A stretch of DNA of 64,000 nt from Neelides folsomi (lineage: Eukaryota > Arthropoda > Collembola > Neelipleona > Neelidae), in the NCBI GenBank assembly GCA_034687125.1, contig JAQGBZ010000182.1:1-64000 (forward strand), written 5' to 3'. The notes beneath the pieces are model-generated. The model had not been told where the DNA came from. It ran no database searches and was given only the letters and a program-made list of their open reading frames with translations. Position 1 is the first letter of the stretch, and the number at the start of each line of letters is the position of its first letter. A program made the translations under genes and the position numbers. Below are positions 37,481 to 46,932 of this stretch, in pieces.

Positions 37481-38646
37481 TGAACCCGATTTTTATATAC
37501 AATAATAATAACATTTTTTTTATTGAATCAATTGATTTTTTGATAAATCATAAATTGTTAATAAAAATCACTACTTTTTATGATTCTTTTTTTCTTTTTT
37601 TGTCAACATCATCATTCGGCATTTTTTGTATTTTTTTTCTTTTTTTTTGCCGCCTCCTGTTCAGATAATGAGAATAGAAAAAGGTTAGTTCAATCAATAT
37701 CAAAAATATTTCAAAAATTTTTTATCAAAGGTAAAAAAGGAATTTTGGATCGGGAGAGGGACACAAAAAAGGAAGTTGAAGGAGGAATTGAGAGAGAAAG
37801 TGAGATGAAGGAGAATTTGCGATTCGTTTCTCATCGTCAGCTCGAGTGCTGATGTTCTTGAGCTCATCTAAGGAGCCGCCACGAGGATTCCTTCCAAGTC
37901 ACGAAGGAGCTCCACTGCTCCCCAGCCCACAATTCTAATTAGTCTCCTTCACTACATTAGTCCAACCACTCTTCCCAATCTGACTCGAGAGACACTTTAG
38001 AGAAAACTCTTCATTATTACAGTTGCATTTACAATCTTGATTGTTAATGGGCATGATACTTCTAGGAAATTTTAATATAAAAACTGAAATGAGTCTTTGT
38101 TTTAATATGATAATTTTGAAAAAAAACTCGTCTCATTTGCCAAAAAAAGCATCTCATGAATCATATTGTTGGGAAGAGCAGAATATTGTAGGGAGGTGAT
38201 AGCGCCCGCAAATATCGTCGGGAGAAGGTTGTATAAAATAAGGGAGCCATTTGAATAAAGATACCTTGTAACGACTGAAGAGTCCCATGGGTCCCGGTGT
38301 GCTTCCTTGAAATCAGTATGGAGAGTAATACGAGCCGCGACCACGATATCTCCTACAATATTCCTTCATTATATAATATTCATTTCATTCCTTCAAGTTC
38401 TAAGGTGCCCTGGTCGACCTTCACCGACCTCAAGGCTTCCACAAAGAGGTCCCTATCTCCCAGCATTACCATGATCATAAAGTGAATGTCACGTCTTTAC
38501 AAATCTACAATTCTATTCCTGAACTGTTGCAAGAGAGTTCAATGAGAAAATTATACGAGGGGTCGTAAACTCTTGTGGCTCATTTTCATATTCTATCCAC
38601 AAGTTGAGTCAGTGGGCGTCCTTTTCAGAAAGTAAAATATTGTGTC
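37481..38646. other. 3' flank and probable 3' UTR side of PABPN1
   Basis: Begins with T-runs (about 37580-37650, poly-T interrupted by C), then a less AT-rich patch at about 37840-38500. The region next to 38646 is expected to hold the PABPN1 3' UTR on the minus strand. No additional PABPN1 coding exon was recognised here. The plus-strand frames at 37480, 37580 and 38297 have no support. Confidence 0.45.
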
Positions 38647-39805
38647 TTACCTCGGGAAACGTGGATGACCTCTGAAACCAGCATATGAACCACGACCTCG
38701 GAAAGGAGGTCTTGAATAAGAAGCACCGCGAGCTGCTCCGCGTGGAGGGCGATCTGTCCGGCTTAATCCTGGTCGATTCGTCCGCTTCGGCATAACCTTC
38801 AAAAATCATAATTTATTACCCATTTTATTCTCAAATGGAAAAAATGTCAGAGATGATACTTTAAACTGAAATGTCAAGCTGAAATTTATGAGGTGAAACA
38901 AAATGTCAATTACTACTGCAAATCCTACAAGATTTATTTTATGCTTTAAATAATGAATGATTTTTCTATTTACTTTGATTTGCCTTCCTCGGAATAGGGA
39001 GTCGTCCATAGCCATAGCTGTATTGACTGAGTCTCTATCGGCAAATTCGATATATGCGAATCCCTTTGGATGGCCATCAAACTTATTACAAAGGATAGTG
39101 ACACGGTTGATTGATCCGCAACCGTGGAAGTGTTGTTCAAGCTCCTCTGCGGTCGCCCCATAGTCAACCTGTCATAAAAAATAGATTTTGAAATCCGTCT
39201 AAAATAATAATGTTAATGATATGTATTTTATGATTTAATTTATTCATTTCTCTTTATTACGTTTCCGACATATATTGATCGACCATCGACTTCCATTTTC
39301 TCCTCAATCGACATAGTTGTTGAGCCGGCTATAATTAAATCATAATTAAAGTTTGGCATTAAATTAAAGACGTGTATTAAAATACATAATTGATTTGAAC
39401 TCATTTCATAATTTCATTAAATTAACAAATTATACCTCCACTGGGAGGGGAACCGATGTTCATTTGTCTATCGACTTCGGTTTGTAGCTGTTTTAATTTC
39501 TCAGCTTCTTCCTCCATTTCTCGCACTCTCGCCTTTATTGCTTCCAATTCCTGTTTTAAAAAATATCAACTCTCCATAATTAAATCATCATCTATTCAAT
39601 AAAATATAAATGAAGTCCAAAAAAGTAATTAATTTATTAAGTAAAAATAAACGTAAAAAAATACACTATCATCCATTCCGCTAACGTCATTCTTCTCCAT
39701 GTCAGTATCGGTGTCGAGGAGTTGGTCTTCTGCGGATTCTTCAAATCCTCCCTCACTCGTCCCATTCTTCCCATTCTCCAAAACAGCTGAATCGACGTCA
39801 CTCAT
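38647..39805 (-). CDS. PABPN1: Nuclear poly(A)-binding protein PABPN1 (PABP2)
   Basis: PABPN1 coats growing poly(A) tails in the nucleus and stimulates poly(A) polymerase. Five exons join in phase: 39665-39805, 39436-39550, 39261-39328, 38974-39168 and 38647-38796, giving 222 residues, close to the fly protein. Residues 1-47 are an acidic tail. Residues 48-85 form the expected coiled coil ([20 protein letters not shown]). The RRM spans about 101-180 with RNP2 SIYVGN (103-108) and RNP1 KGFAYIEF (143-150), then SLFRGRQIK. The C-terminal arginine-rich tail is [10 protein letters not shown] then [18 protein letters not shown]. The last codons CCG AGG TAA also contain a splice-donor-like GAG/GTAAGA, so a different C-terminus is possible. 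The start exon has an acceptor (TTACTTCCAG) 24 bases before the ATG, implying an untranslated exon upstream. It is head-to-head with LSM14. Confidence 0.97.
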
Positions 39806-40455
39806 GACTTCTTCGAAATGAGACCAATTCTGGAAGTAACAATGAAATCAGGTTAATTTCCGATTTAGGAACAACAATAAAAATTAATCTTATAGCTTTT
39901 AATACAAATGCATTGACATAAAAGTGACACTCACTCAACAAAAGGTTTCAAGAATTAGCATGCAGAAATGCAAATGAACTTTGACAAGTTCAATGGTTGA
40001 GTTTGAGTTCTTGAATGAAACTTTTATTGGAAATTAAAATAGCAAATTGGCAAATACCTTGACTATATTCTAAATAGACTAAATCGCTTCTCACAATGCT
40101 CTTCCACCGTCTTTTCCCTCCTCACTGCTCATTGCAGAAATTGGAGATAAAATAATGCTTTAAAATTGTCAATCCGACAGGGGAGTAGCTAATTAGGAAA
40201 ATGAACACAAACTCATCTTTACCTTTGAACCGAGTAAGATAAGGTAGTTTATCAGTCGATGTCGAATGACCAGGAAGGGAATCGAGATCCGGATGGCATA
40301 TACTATGTGCAGTAATTGTGTGTTTTGGAATAAATAGTAAAATGTCTTTTAAATCAGTGTTTTAAATATGTTTAAGCGAGGGTGCGCGGTGTGGAGGATG
40401 GGAGGAATCATTTGAATGTCGATCCCTATCCTTCAACACAGTGAATATTCCCCAA
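39806..40455. other. PABPN1 upstream region, possible untranslated exon
   Basis: On the minus strand a donor-like CAAAG/GTAAAG at 40217-40227 could pair with the acceptor ending at 39830. That would make a 5' untranslated exon ending at 40223 with an intron of about 393 bases. This is the best pair I see by eye, with no transcript evidence. Confidence 0.35.
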
Positions 40456-40785
40456 CAGACCTGGGCGCCGGAACGGAATCGGAACTTCAGGAACGGAATT
40501 TAGAAAAGTGAAGGGTAACCGGAATCGGAACAGAACGGAATTTGTAAAAGTAAAGGCCACCGGAATCGGAACAAAACGGAATTCCGAAAAGTGAAGGCTA
40601 CCGGAATCGGAACGGAACGGAATTCCGAAAAGTGAAGGCCTCCGGAATCGGAACGGAACGGAATTTGAAAAAGTGGAGGCCACCGGAATCGGAACGGAAC
40701 GGAATTTCAATCGGAACTTGTATCGGAATCGAAACGGAATGGAAATTTGCATGTTAAAAGATAGGGCCCAAAACGCCCGGGTCTG
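40456..40785. mobile_element. hAT-type miniature element with internal minisatellite
   Basis: The left end reads CAGACCTGGGCGCC and the right end, reversed, CAGACCCGGGCGTTTT. This is a hAT-like terminus starting CAG. The flanking 8 bases are TTCCCCAA (40448-40455) and TTCCCCAC (40786-40793), matching at seven of eight, as expected for a hAT target duplication. The interior is almost wholly a 41-bp tandem repeat with no transposase. It lies about 180 bases upstream of the LSM14 start, in the PABPN1/LSM14 intergenic region. Confidence 0.85.
40474..40740. repeat. 41-bp tandem repeat inside the hAT-type element
   Basis: CCGGAATCGG (TCCGGAATCGG in one unit) starts at about 40519, 40560, 40601, 40642 and 40683, exactly 41 bases apart. 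Degenerate units flank these on both sides. Within each unit GGAAC/GGAAT pentamers repeat again. The long minus-strand open frame across it (repeating FRFR) is a by-product of the repeat. Confidence 0.93.
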
Positions 40786-40803
40786 TTCCCCACAACACAG
40801 GGG

Positions 40804-40857
40804 ATGTTGATGGCAATGGCGAAGGACGCCGCCGTGCGCCTCATACCTGCAACGTAG
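40804..40857 (+). CDS. Possible 17-residue upstream ORF before LSM14
   Basis: ATG at 40804 opens a frame MLMAMAKDAAVRLIPAT ending in TAG at 40855-40857. Two more in-frame ATGs follow at 40810 and 40816. It ends 110 bases before the LSM14 start. If transcription begins upstream of 40804, ribosomes would meet it first, which could damp LSM14 translation. No transcript start is visible, so its use is unproven. Confidence 0.35.
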   Translation: MLMAMAKDAAVRLIPAT

Positions 40858-40967
40858 ATCAGCCGCTTCTCTTCGGCATCATTAGTCGATTGTCCGTCGC
40901 CGGGCCAAGAACCTCGTCCACGAACGTTGAGGATTGTTGAAGAAGCTGCCAGGGAAAAATTCCCACG

Positions 40968-43737
40968 ATGGCCTCCGCTAACCAGTTTATCGGGAGCAAG
41001 ATTAGTCTCATCTCAAAGTCGGAGATTCGGTACGAAGGGATCCTGTACTCCCTTGACCTCACGGAAGCCACCATCTCGCTCGCTAAAGGTATCCAAATCG
41101 TCCTTGATTAAGTCCAGTTCCATCCACACTAATGCAGGTCGTTAAATAGCTAGTTGAATCAGCTATAAGATAACCAACTTACGTTTAGTAGAGCTAATTC
41201 CCAATCCCAATAACTATTTTCTCCTCCTGTCAAAAACAGAGTTGGAGCAATGAACGTTCTGTGTTTCTTCCTTTGTTGTCATTTATCTATTTTTCCTTTT
41301 TAAAGAGTTAACTAGGTTATTGAAAGTAATCAATAATTAAATTTTAACTAACGTGTTTGTCCATTTAGCTTAAACTCCCACAAAGTTCACATTATGCACA
41401 TTGTTATAACATTAGGCTAATTACGCATTCATGTTTGATTATGAATTTGCATGAATTGCGTAATATTTGAATTTGAATATGAATTTGTTTTCACAGTGAG
41501 ATCTTTTGGCACGGAGGATCGACCGACCGAGAGACCTGTAGCCCCTAAAGATGATGTGTACGAGTTCATTATTTTCCGAGGACTTGACATTAAGGGGATT
41601 GATGTCCTGGAGCCTCCTAAGGCCGCCCCGTCCGGCGGGCCTCCTAATGACCCTGCCATCGTGGAGGCATCCTCTCTTGTAAGTTCTTTTGCAAATAATT
41701 ATGACATTTGACACAATTATGTGTGCATACTTTTATGCTCATGATTACATGTTTCATGATTACTTTTTTCTTGCAGCAACATCCCGTACCGCCACCACAA
41801 TACCCACCTAGAGATCCGGAGCCAATGAAGCCCTTTGGCATGCATCCTCAGCATAAGCCACAGCAAGTAACGAGTGAGTTGCATTCATCGTTCGAGCAAG
41901 CAGGCGGCGGCGGTCCCCATCATCCAAATTTTGAGTCCAGTGAGTGTCTTTAATGGAGCTGAAGTATTCCTTGTTGCAATTCAGAGTTCCTTCTAGCTTC
42001 CGCATTTACCATATTTAACATTTTGCCAAACCTTATCATTTGTTTTCAGTCAGCTCTTGCATTTGCATTATAGAAGCTTCCACACTCTCCATCGTCCCAT
42101 TGGGATATTTGTGTTTTGTTCGTCTTGTCAATTTGTCCAACAGCGCCACGTCACCTGCTTGCATAAGAAGCAGGATTTGAGTATTTTGCTTTGCTTCTAT
42201 TCTAATTTGAATGCTTTTGTTTTGTCCGAATTTGAATTTACCTGAGTTCTTGTTTTCTTCGAGAATAATTTGCTTTCATAAGCTGAATTGCTTTGTTCAA
42301 CAATCGTGATGAACATTTATGCAAACCTTTCCTTTATAATTTGCAATTGAATTTCCTTAATTTCAATGTTTTATTTTGAATCTTATTAGCTTCAACTTAT
42401 CGTTAAAGCTTCAACTTGATGCAATAACACGTACGGAAACAAGAATTATTGCTTTATATAAGCTCATTTTTTTCCAAAAGCGTTTAATTAGAATATTGTG
42501 AGTAATGCTCAAGTTCTGCTATTATATTTGACTTGAATTGGATTAACTGTTGAAAAGATTTGTTGGATAATTTACTAGGTAGGAGTAATGCTTCGACACC
42601 GTCTGCCTACAGCTCGAACAGGAAATCTCCCACGAATGACGCCGGTGTCCAAGTGAATGATGATAAGAGAGGAGGAAGGAACAATAGGCAGCAGAATAAT
42701 AGGCAGAATGACAAGTAAGTGAATTTGACTTTGTATTTTACATGAAGTATTTGAATATTTGAATTTATTTGATTCTTCAATGATTTTAATACGATTCATT
42801 TTGTCTTTATAGTAGGGCACAACCAAGAGGAAATGGACGAGGCAGGGGCGGTGGGTATCAACAACAGCAACAACAACAGTATCAACAACAGCAGCCACAA
42901 CAGCAACATCAGCAGAATAGAGGTAGAGGCGGCTACCAACCCAGAGGAAACGGGCAACAACAACAGCAACAACAACAAGGCGGCGGCGGATACCGTGGAG
43001 GTCGTGGCCAAGGGGTAACTGGTCGTGGGTATCATCAGCAAAGGAACCATGGGGTCTTTGTGGCACAAATGCCTCCGAAAATGACTTTTGAGGAAGCTTT
43101 CGACTTTGAGAAAGCCAACGAGGAAATTCAAACGATGATTTCTAAAATCAAAATCAAAGGTGAAATTGTAACTCTTAATTTTTAACTGTATTATAAATAG
43201 AACATTACCCATGTTTTACATAATGGAAGTAGAAGGAACTCTGAATGATTTTTATGATTTTTATTTATCAATTTATTTGATTATAGACGAGGAGAAAGAG
43301 AAAGAGGAAGGAGAAGCCACCCTGCCAGTGGAAGGCAAAGACGAACAAGAAAATAAAGAGCCAGAAGTGTTTTACAAGAAGGACAATTTCTTTGATAGCA
43401 TTTCTTGTGAAGCACTCGAGAGAAGCAAGGGGTAAGAAATGATTCAATTAATAATAAATAATTTATGTAATGAGGATTGAAATAAATTTAAAGTGTTCAT
43501 TTTTAAAAATACTTTAATTCATATTTTAGGCCTGTGAATCGAGTGGATTGGCGAGCAGAAAGAAAGTTAAATGCTGAAACATTTGGAATTTCGCCAAACG
43601 GACCCCGACGAGGGGGAGGATATCGTGGATACCGTGGAGGATACAGAGGAGGACAAGGTGGTAGAGGTTATGGTGGCAACCGTGGATATCGCGGTTACAA
43701 TCGAGGATACAACAACTCTGGATACAACAATGTTTGA
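40968..43737 (+). CDS. LSM14: LSM14 (RAP55/Trailer hitch/Scd6) P-body protein
   Basis: This cytoplasmic RNP protein represses translation and builds P-bodies through DDX6/Me31B and 4E-T partners. Seven exons join in phase: 40968-41088, 41497-41678, 41777-41939, 42579-42714, 42813-43159, 43287-43431 and 43530-43737, giving 433 residues. The N-terminal LSm domain is unmistakable ([48 protein letters not shown]). A glutamine-rich and RG-rich stretch fills about 205-270. The FDF motif is at 297-303 (FDFEKAN), the FFD box at 346-356 ([12 protein letters not shown]) and the TFG box at 373-385 ([13 protein letters not shown]). An RGG/YRG tail ends in GYNNV. A poly(A) signal follows the stop by 31 bases. 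It is divergent from PABPN1 and convergent with ZC3H15. Confidence 0.97.
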
Positions 43738-43767
43738 TTTAACTGAAAATTCTAAATGGCATGATTC

Positions 43768-43773
43768 AATAAA
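43768..43773 (+). promoter_or_regulatory. Poly(A) signal of LSM14
   Basis: AATAAA 31 bases after the LSM14 stop codon, on the coding strand. Confidence 0.7.
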
Positions 43774-44329
43774 AGTACATTAAAATCTCCTTTCATCATT
43801 AATAACAAAATTATTGCTTTTATTTCGTTCAGTATTCATTTAATAAAATTTCATAAAACATAAATATAACTATTTGGCAAATCTCTCGAAATCGAGTTGA
43901 GTCTGAACATCTTTTAATTTATCGGAAATGAAGATTATATTTAATGAGCTTGAAATTGCCTGGTTAATATTTTAATAAAATTGTGGATTATATTCTAGCT
44001 ACATGTTTCACATGAATACAATTCGTAGTTTTTTGTTGGTCTTCCTGAGATGTAACTAATTTATTACTAGGTATGAACTAGGTATGAACAAATTGAATGC
44101 AGATGAATGTGGGAAAAATTGTAAATATTAAAAAATTATAGTATGATAGATTTATTCTTATTTTCCCTTTCACAATGCTCGCACTTCATTCAACATCTTT
44201 TTATTATATTTCTGAAAGGATTAACATTTTCGAAATTAAAATTGATTATAAACCGTGTTCAATGTATTGAAAATCTTATAGCATACATAGTTAATTTTAT
44301 GTTAGCAGAAAGATAGAAATGTGAAACAT
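43774..44329. other. Spacer between the LSM14 and ZC3H15 3' ends
   Basis: The convergent gene ends lie here. It is AT-rich and carries the ZC3H15 3' UTR on the minus strand, with a candidate poly(A) signal at 44151-44156. Nothing else is seen. Confidence 0.55.
44151..44156 (-). promoter_or_regulatory. Candidate poly(A) signal of ZC3H15
   Basis: AATAAA on the minus strand about 175 bases after the ZC3H15 stop. It is the first canonical hexamer I see downstream. Confidence 0.45.
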
Positions 44330-46098
44330 TTAGTCGATTGATTTTTCATCCTCCGATTCATCGTCTGAGTCATCAATATCGGATTCCGCGAAAAGGTTTT
44401 CGTCAATCGGGACGACCTCGCCGTTTGAACCAGATGCCGAATCAAGTTTAATTTGTGCTATTCTATCAATCGTTGCTTGTGTTCCACTGCCATCCTCTTC
44501 TTCAGCTTCAAGTTCCATTTCATCAAAGTTGATTTCCCGATACTTAAATTAAAAAACATTTAATATCACATCGAAGAAAAATAAAAACGAAATTTTTAAT
44601 AGTATCCAAGATTTAAGATAATAAAATATATAGAATTACTTCGTTTGTATCGACTTCTTCTTCATCATCAGAAAGGTTTCTTGTATCGAAAGTGGCGTCT
44701 CCATCTTCAAGATCGTTATCAATGGCCATATCAGGGTTAAAAGTGAACATCTCTCTTCCGGAAAGCTATAATGAAATATCAAAAAATCAAATGTTTTAAT
44801 TCTTTTTCCGAACTTGAGATAATTCGATTAAAAAGAAAAACTCAATTCAAAGATAAAAACATACGCCAACTTGTCGACCAGCCTTGAAGTCGGCTCTTTT
44901 CTTATCTTCATCTTTTTGGAGTGTTTCCTTCTTTTCTCTAAGTTTCCTTTTTTTCCAAGCAATAAAGGACACAAGGGTGACTTTTGTTAAAACAGAGCCT
45001 AAGGCTGCTCGCTCTCTTTCGATCAAATCTTCTAACGAAATGTCGTCCTTTTTATCTTCCTTTTTACGATCCTGAAGGAAATTATAAAACAAGAATTAAA
45101 CATTGATAACTTCATTTCATTATAAAAGATAAATGAATCGGGATTTGGAATTTCACCGTACTTTTTTAAGAACAAATCCTGATGGAAGGGCATGACGATA
45201 ATGACAGTTTTCACCATTCGGACATTCCCAAAACCATCCGTACTTAGACTTCTCAACGGCATCAAGGAAAAACTTGCAAATCTATTAAAAAGCAAATGGT
45301 CGTTTTCATAAATGCAAATACATTAAATAATTATTTGTGAAATAGTTCTTTAGCGTTTTACAATATCTGTCTTGGGTTTGCTCTTATCAGCCTCGGCATG
45401 TTTCTTCTCAACAACTTCTTTGAGCTTGGCTTCATCCCAATTATCCATTGTATCGGCCGCTGCTTCATCGTCTCTCAAATCGCAGTACAGAGATCGCTTT
45501 TCCGTTTTCCTCTCAATGGTCATGTCGTGAGAAAATTTACATTTGTCTCCCTTCGTACAATTGCCCTGTTTGAAGAAAGCACAAAGAACCGATTTGGGAT
45601 CCACACCTAAAATCAATAATAAAAATTATTATTTAATCTCGATATTAGGACGTTACTTAAATTCCAAATGCTTCATATAATTGCATTTATATTTCTATAT
45701 AAAACGTTTATTAACCTTTTTCGACTTTCTGTGCTGCGGCCACTGGCTTGAAAATAGCATTGAAATCCAGTTCTTCTCCATCAACTTTCTTTTTGCTGTC
45801 AAGTTTAGCTTGTTCAAGTCTTTTTGCTGCTGATGGATTTCCTCCAGATTGAACTTGCTTTTGAACTTGTTGAATGAACTTTTGCTGCTTCGACCCCTTC
45901 TTATTTTTCAATCCAAAGGTTTTATCCTGAAATAAAAAAACACCGAGTTTAAGGTCATATTGACTTAACACATAGTGAACGCAGAAAACCATATTGTTGA
46001 AGTTTCGACCTTACCTCAATAACTTTTTCCTTCTTTTTCTGTTCGGTTTTTTTACTCGGAGCTCCACCGCCCGGCTTCGAAGATGTTTTCGGAGGCAT
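44330..46098 (-). CDS. ZC3H15: ZC3H15 (DFRP1), CCCH zinc-finger partner of DRG1
   Basis: ZC3H15 binds and stabilises the translational GTPase DRG1 and associates with ribosomes. Seven exons join in phase: 46015-46098, 45716-45926, 45362-45606, 45162-45281, 44865-45071, 44640-44765 and 44330-44542, giving 401 residues (426 in human). The start is [20 protein letters not shown] and continues [22 protein letters not shown] after a few residues. CCCH finger 1 is C107-x7-C115-x5-C121-x3-H125 ([21 protein letters not shown] region). Finger 2 is C182-x17-C200-x5-C206-x3-H210 ([17 protein letters not shown]). The DFRP core follows ([17 protein letters not shown], then [13 protein letters not shown] and [22 protein letters not shown]). 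The tail is acidic with VPIDENLF. It is head-to-head with CDC27. Confidence 0.97.
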
Positions 46099-46932
46099 TT
46101 TCGGCTGTCTTTTAAACTTCTACTATACTTTCTTTAAATCGCTCAAACTAATTAAGAATTAAAGAACTTATAATTAAGTATGTTTTAGTCTCGAGAGTGT
46201 TTCAAGTAATTTCTTAACTTTTATTAATTATAATAATGTCACACACGAATTGATTTTATATTCTAATTAAATAATGAAGTTAAAAAATTTCGCAATATCA
46301 AAATATTTTATAATTTTTTTTCGGAAAACCAAGAATATTTTCGCACTTGCGAGCAGTTTCAAATCCGTGGTGGTTTTACACCATGAACTTTTTGGAACTT
46401 GAAGTAGATGACCGGAAGGATCACGAAACATGTAAAATATTTCATTGAGATTTGAATACAATATTTCAATGGTTCTATAAGAGAAAAGTTTCTGTTACGG
46501 CGGTTTAGTCATTGGATGCAGCATGCAATGGAAGATTGCATTGAATCTCTTTCTCATACCTTTTGTTCTTTAAAATACAATAGAGCATAAATAATGGCCA
46601 GTTTTTCAAACAAAGAAAAATCATTTTCTATTTCATAAACATAGGCATTTTATTATTCGGGAAGTTAGGTAGGTTAGGTTAGACAATAATTTAACGGATT
46701 CGGATTGAGTTGATATTCATAATACGGGGAGAGTTTGCCACCTGTCGTCGATCCCTCAACTTCTCAAACTCTCCTTCCTTGAAGCAGACAAATATGGACG
46801 GCGAGAGTTGTTGAGGTCGAATAATCTATTTTGCATATTATATACACACAATCTTCCTCCCTACCTCTGACCTCAAAGAGGTGTCAATGGACGAAAACAT
46901 AACATAGCTCCGATCTTCCTACAAATTACGCA
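46099..46932. promoter_or_regulatory. Shared upstream region of ZC3H15 and CDC27
   Basis: The two start codons are 834 bases apart on opposite strands, so both promoters should lie here. I see no TATA box at a convincing position, no transposon and no conserved motif I can name. A few TTAGG-like units (GGTAGGTTAGGTTAG near 46668) are too few to call a repeat. Confidence 0.5.

Noticed and set aside
40426-40752. Minus-strand frame encoding an arginine/phenylalanine-rich repeat protein
   Set aside because: It is translation of the 41-bp minisatellite inside the hAT-type element. The repeat length is not a multiple of three, and the frame tracks the DNA repeat.
40434-40800. CAACACAG at 40434-40441 and 40793-40800 as the target duplication of the element
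   Set aside because: It would put unmatched bases between the duplication and the inverted termini. The TTCCCCA(A/C) pair lies directly next to CAGACC and fits hAT rules better.
42575-43212. Long leucine/valine-rich frames on the minus strand (138 and 163 codons)
   Set aside because: They are antisense to the glutamine-rich exon 5 of LSM14; CAA/CAG runs read as TTG/CTG on the other strand.
46664-46684. Telomere-like TTAGG units
   Set aside because: Only two or three imperfect units. A similar weak patch near 13908 is also too short.
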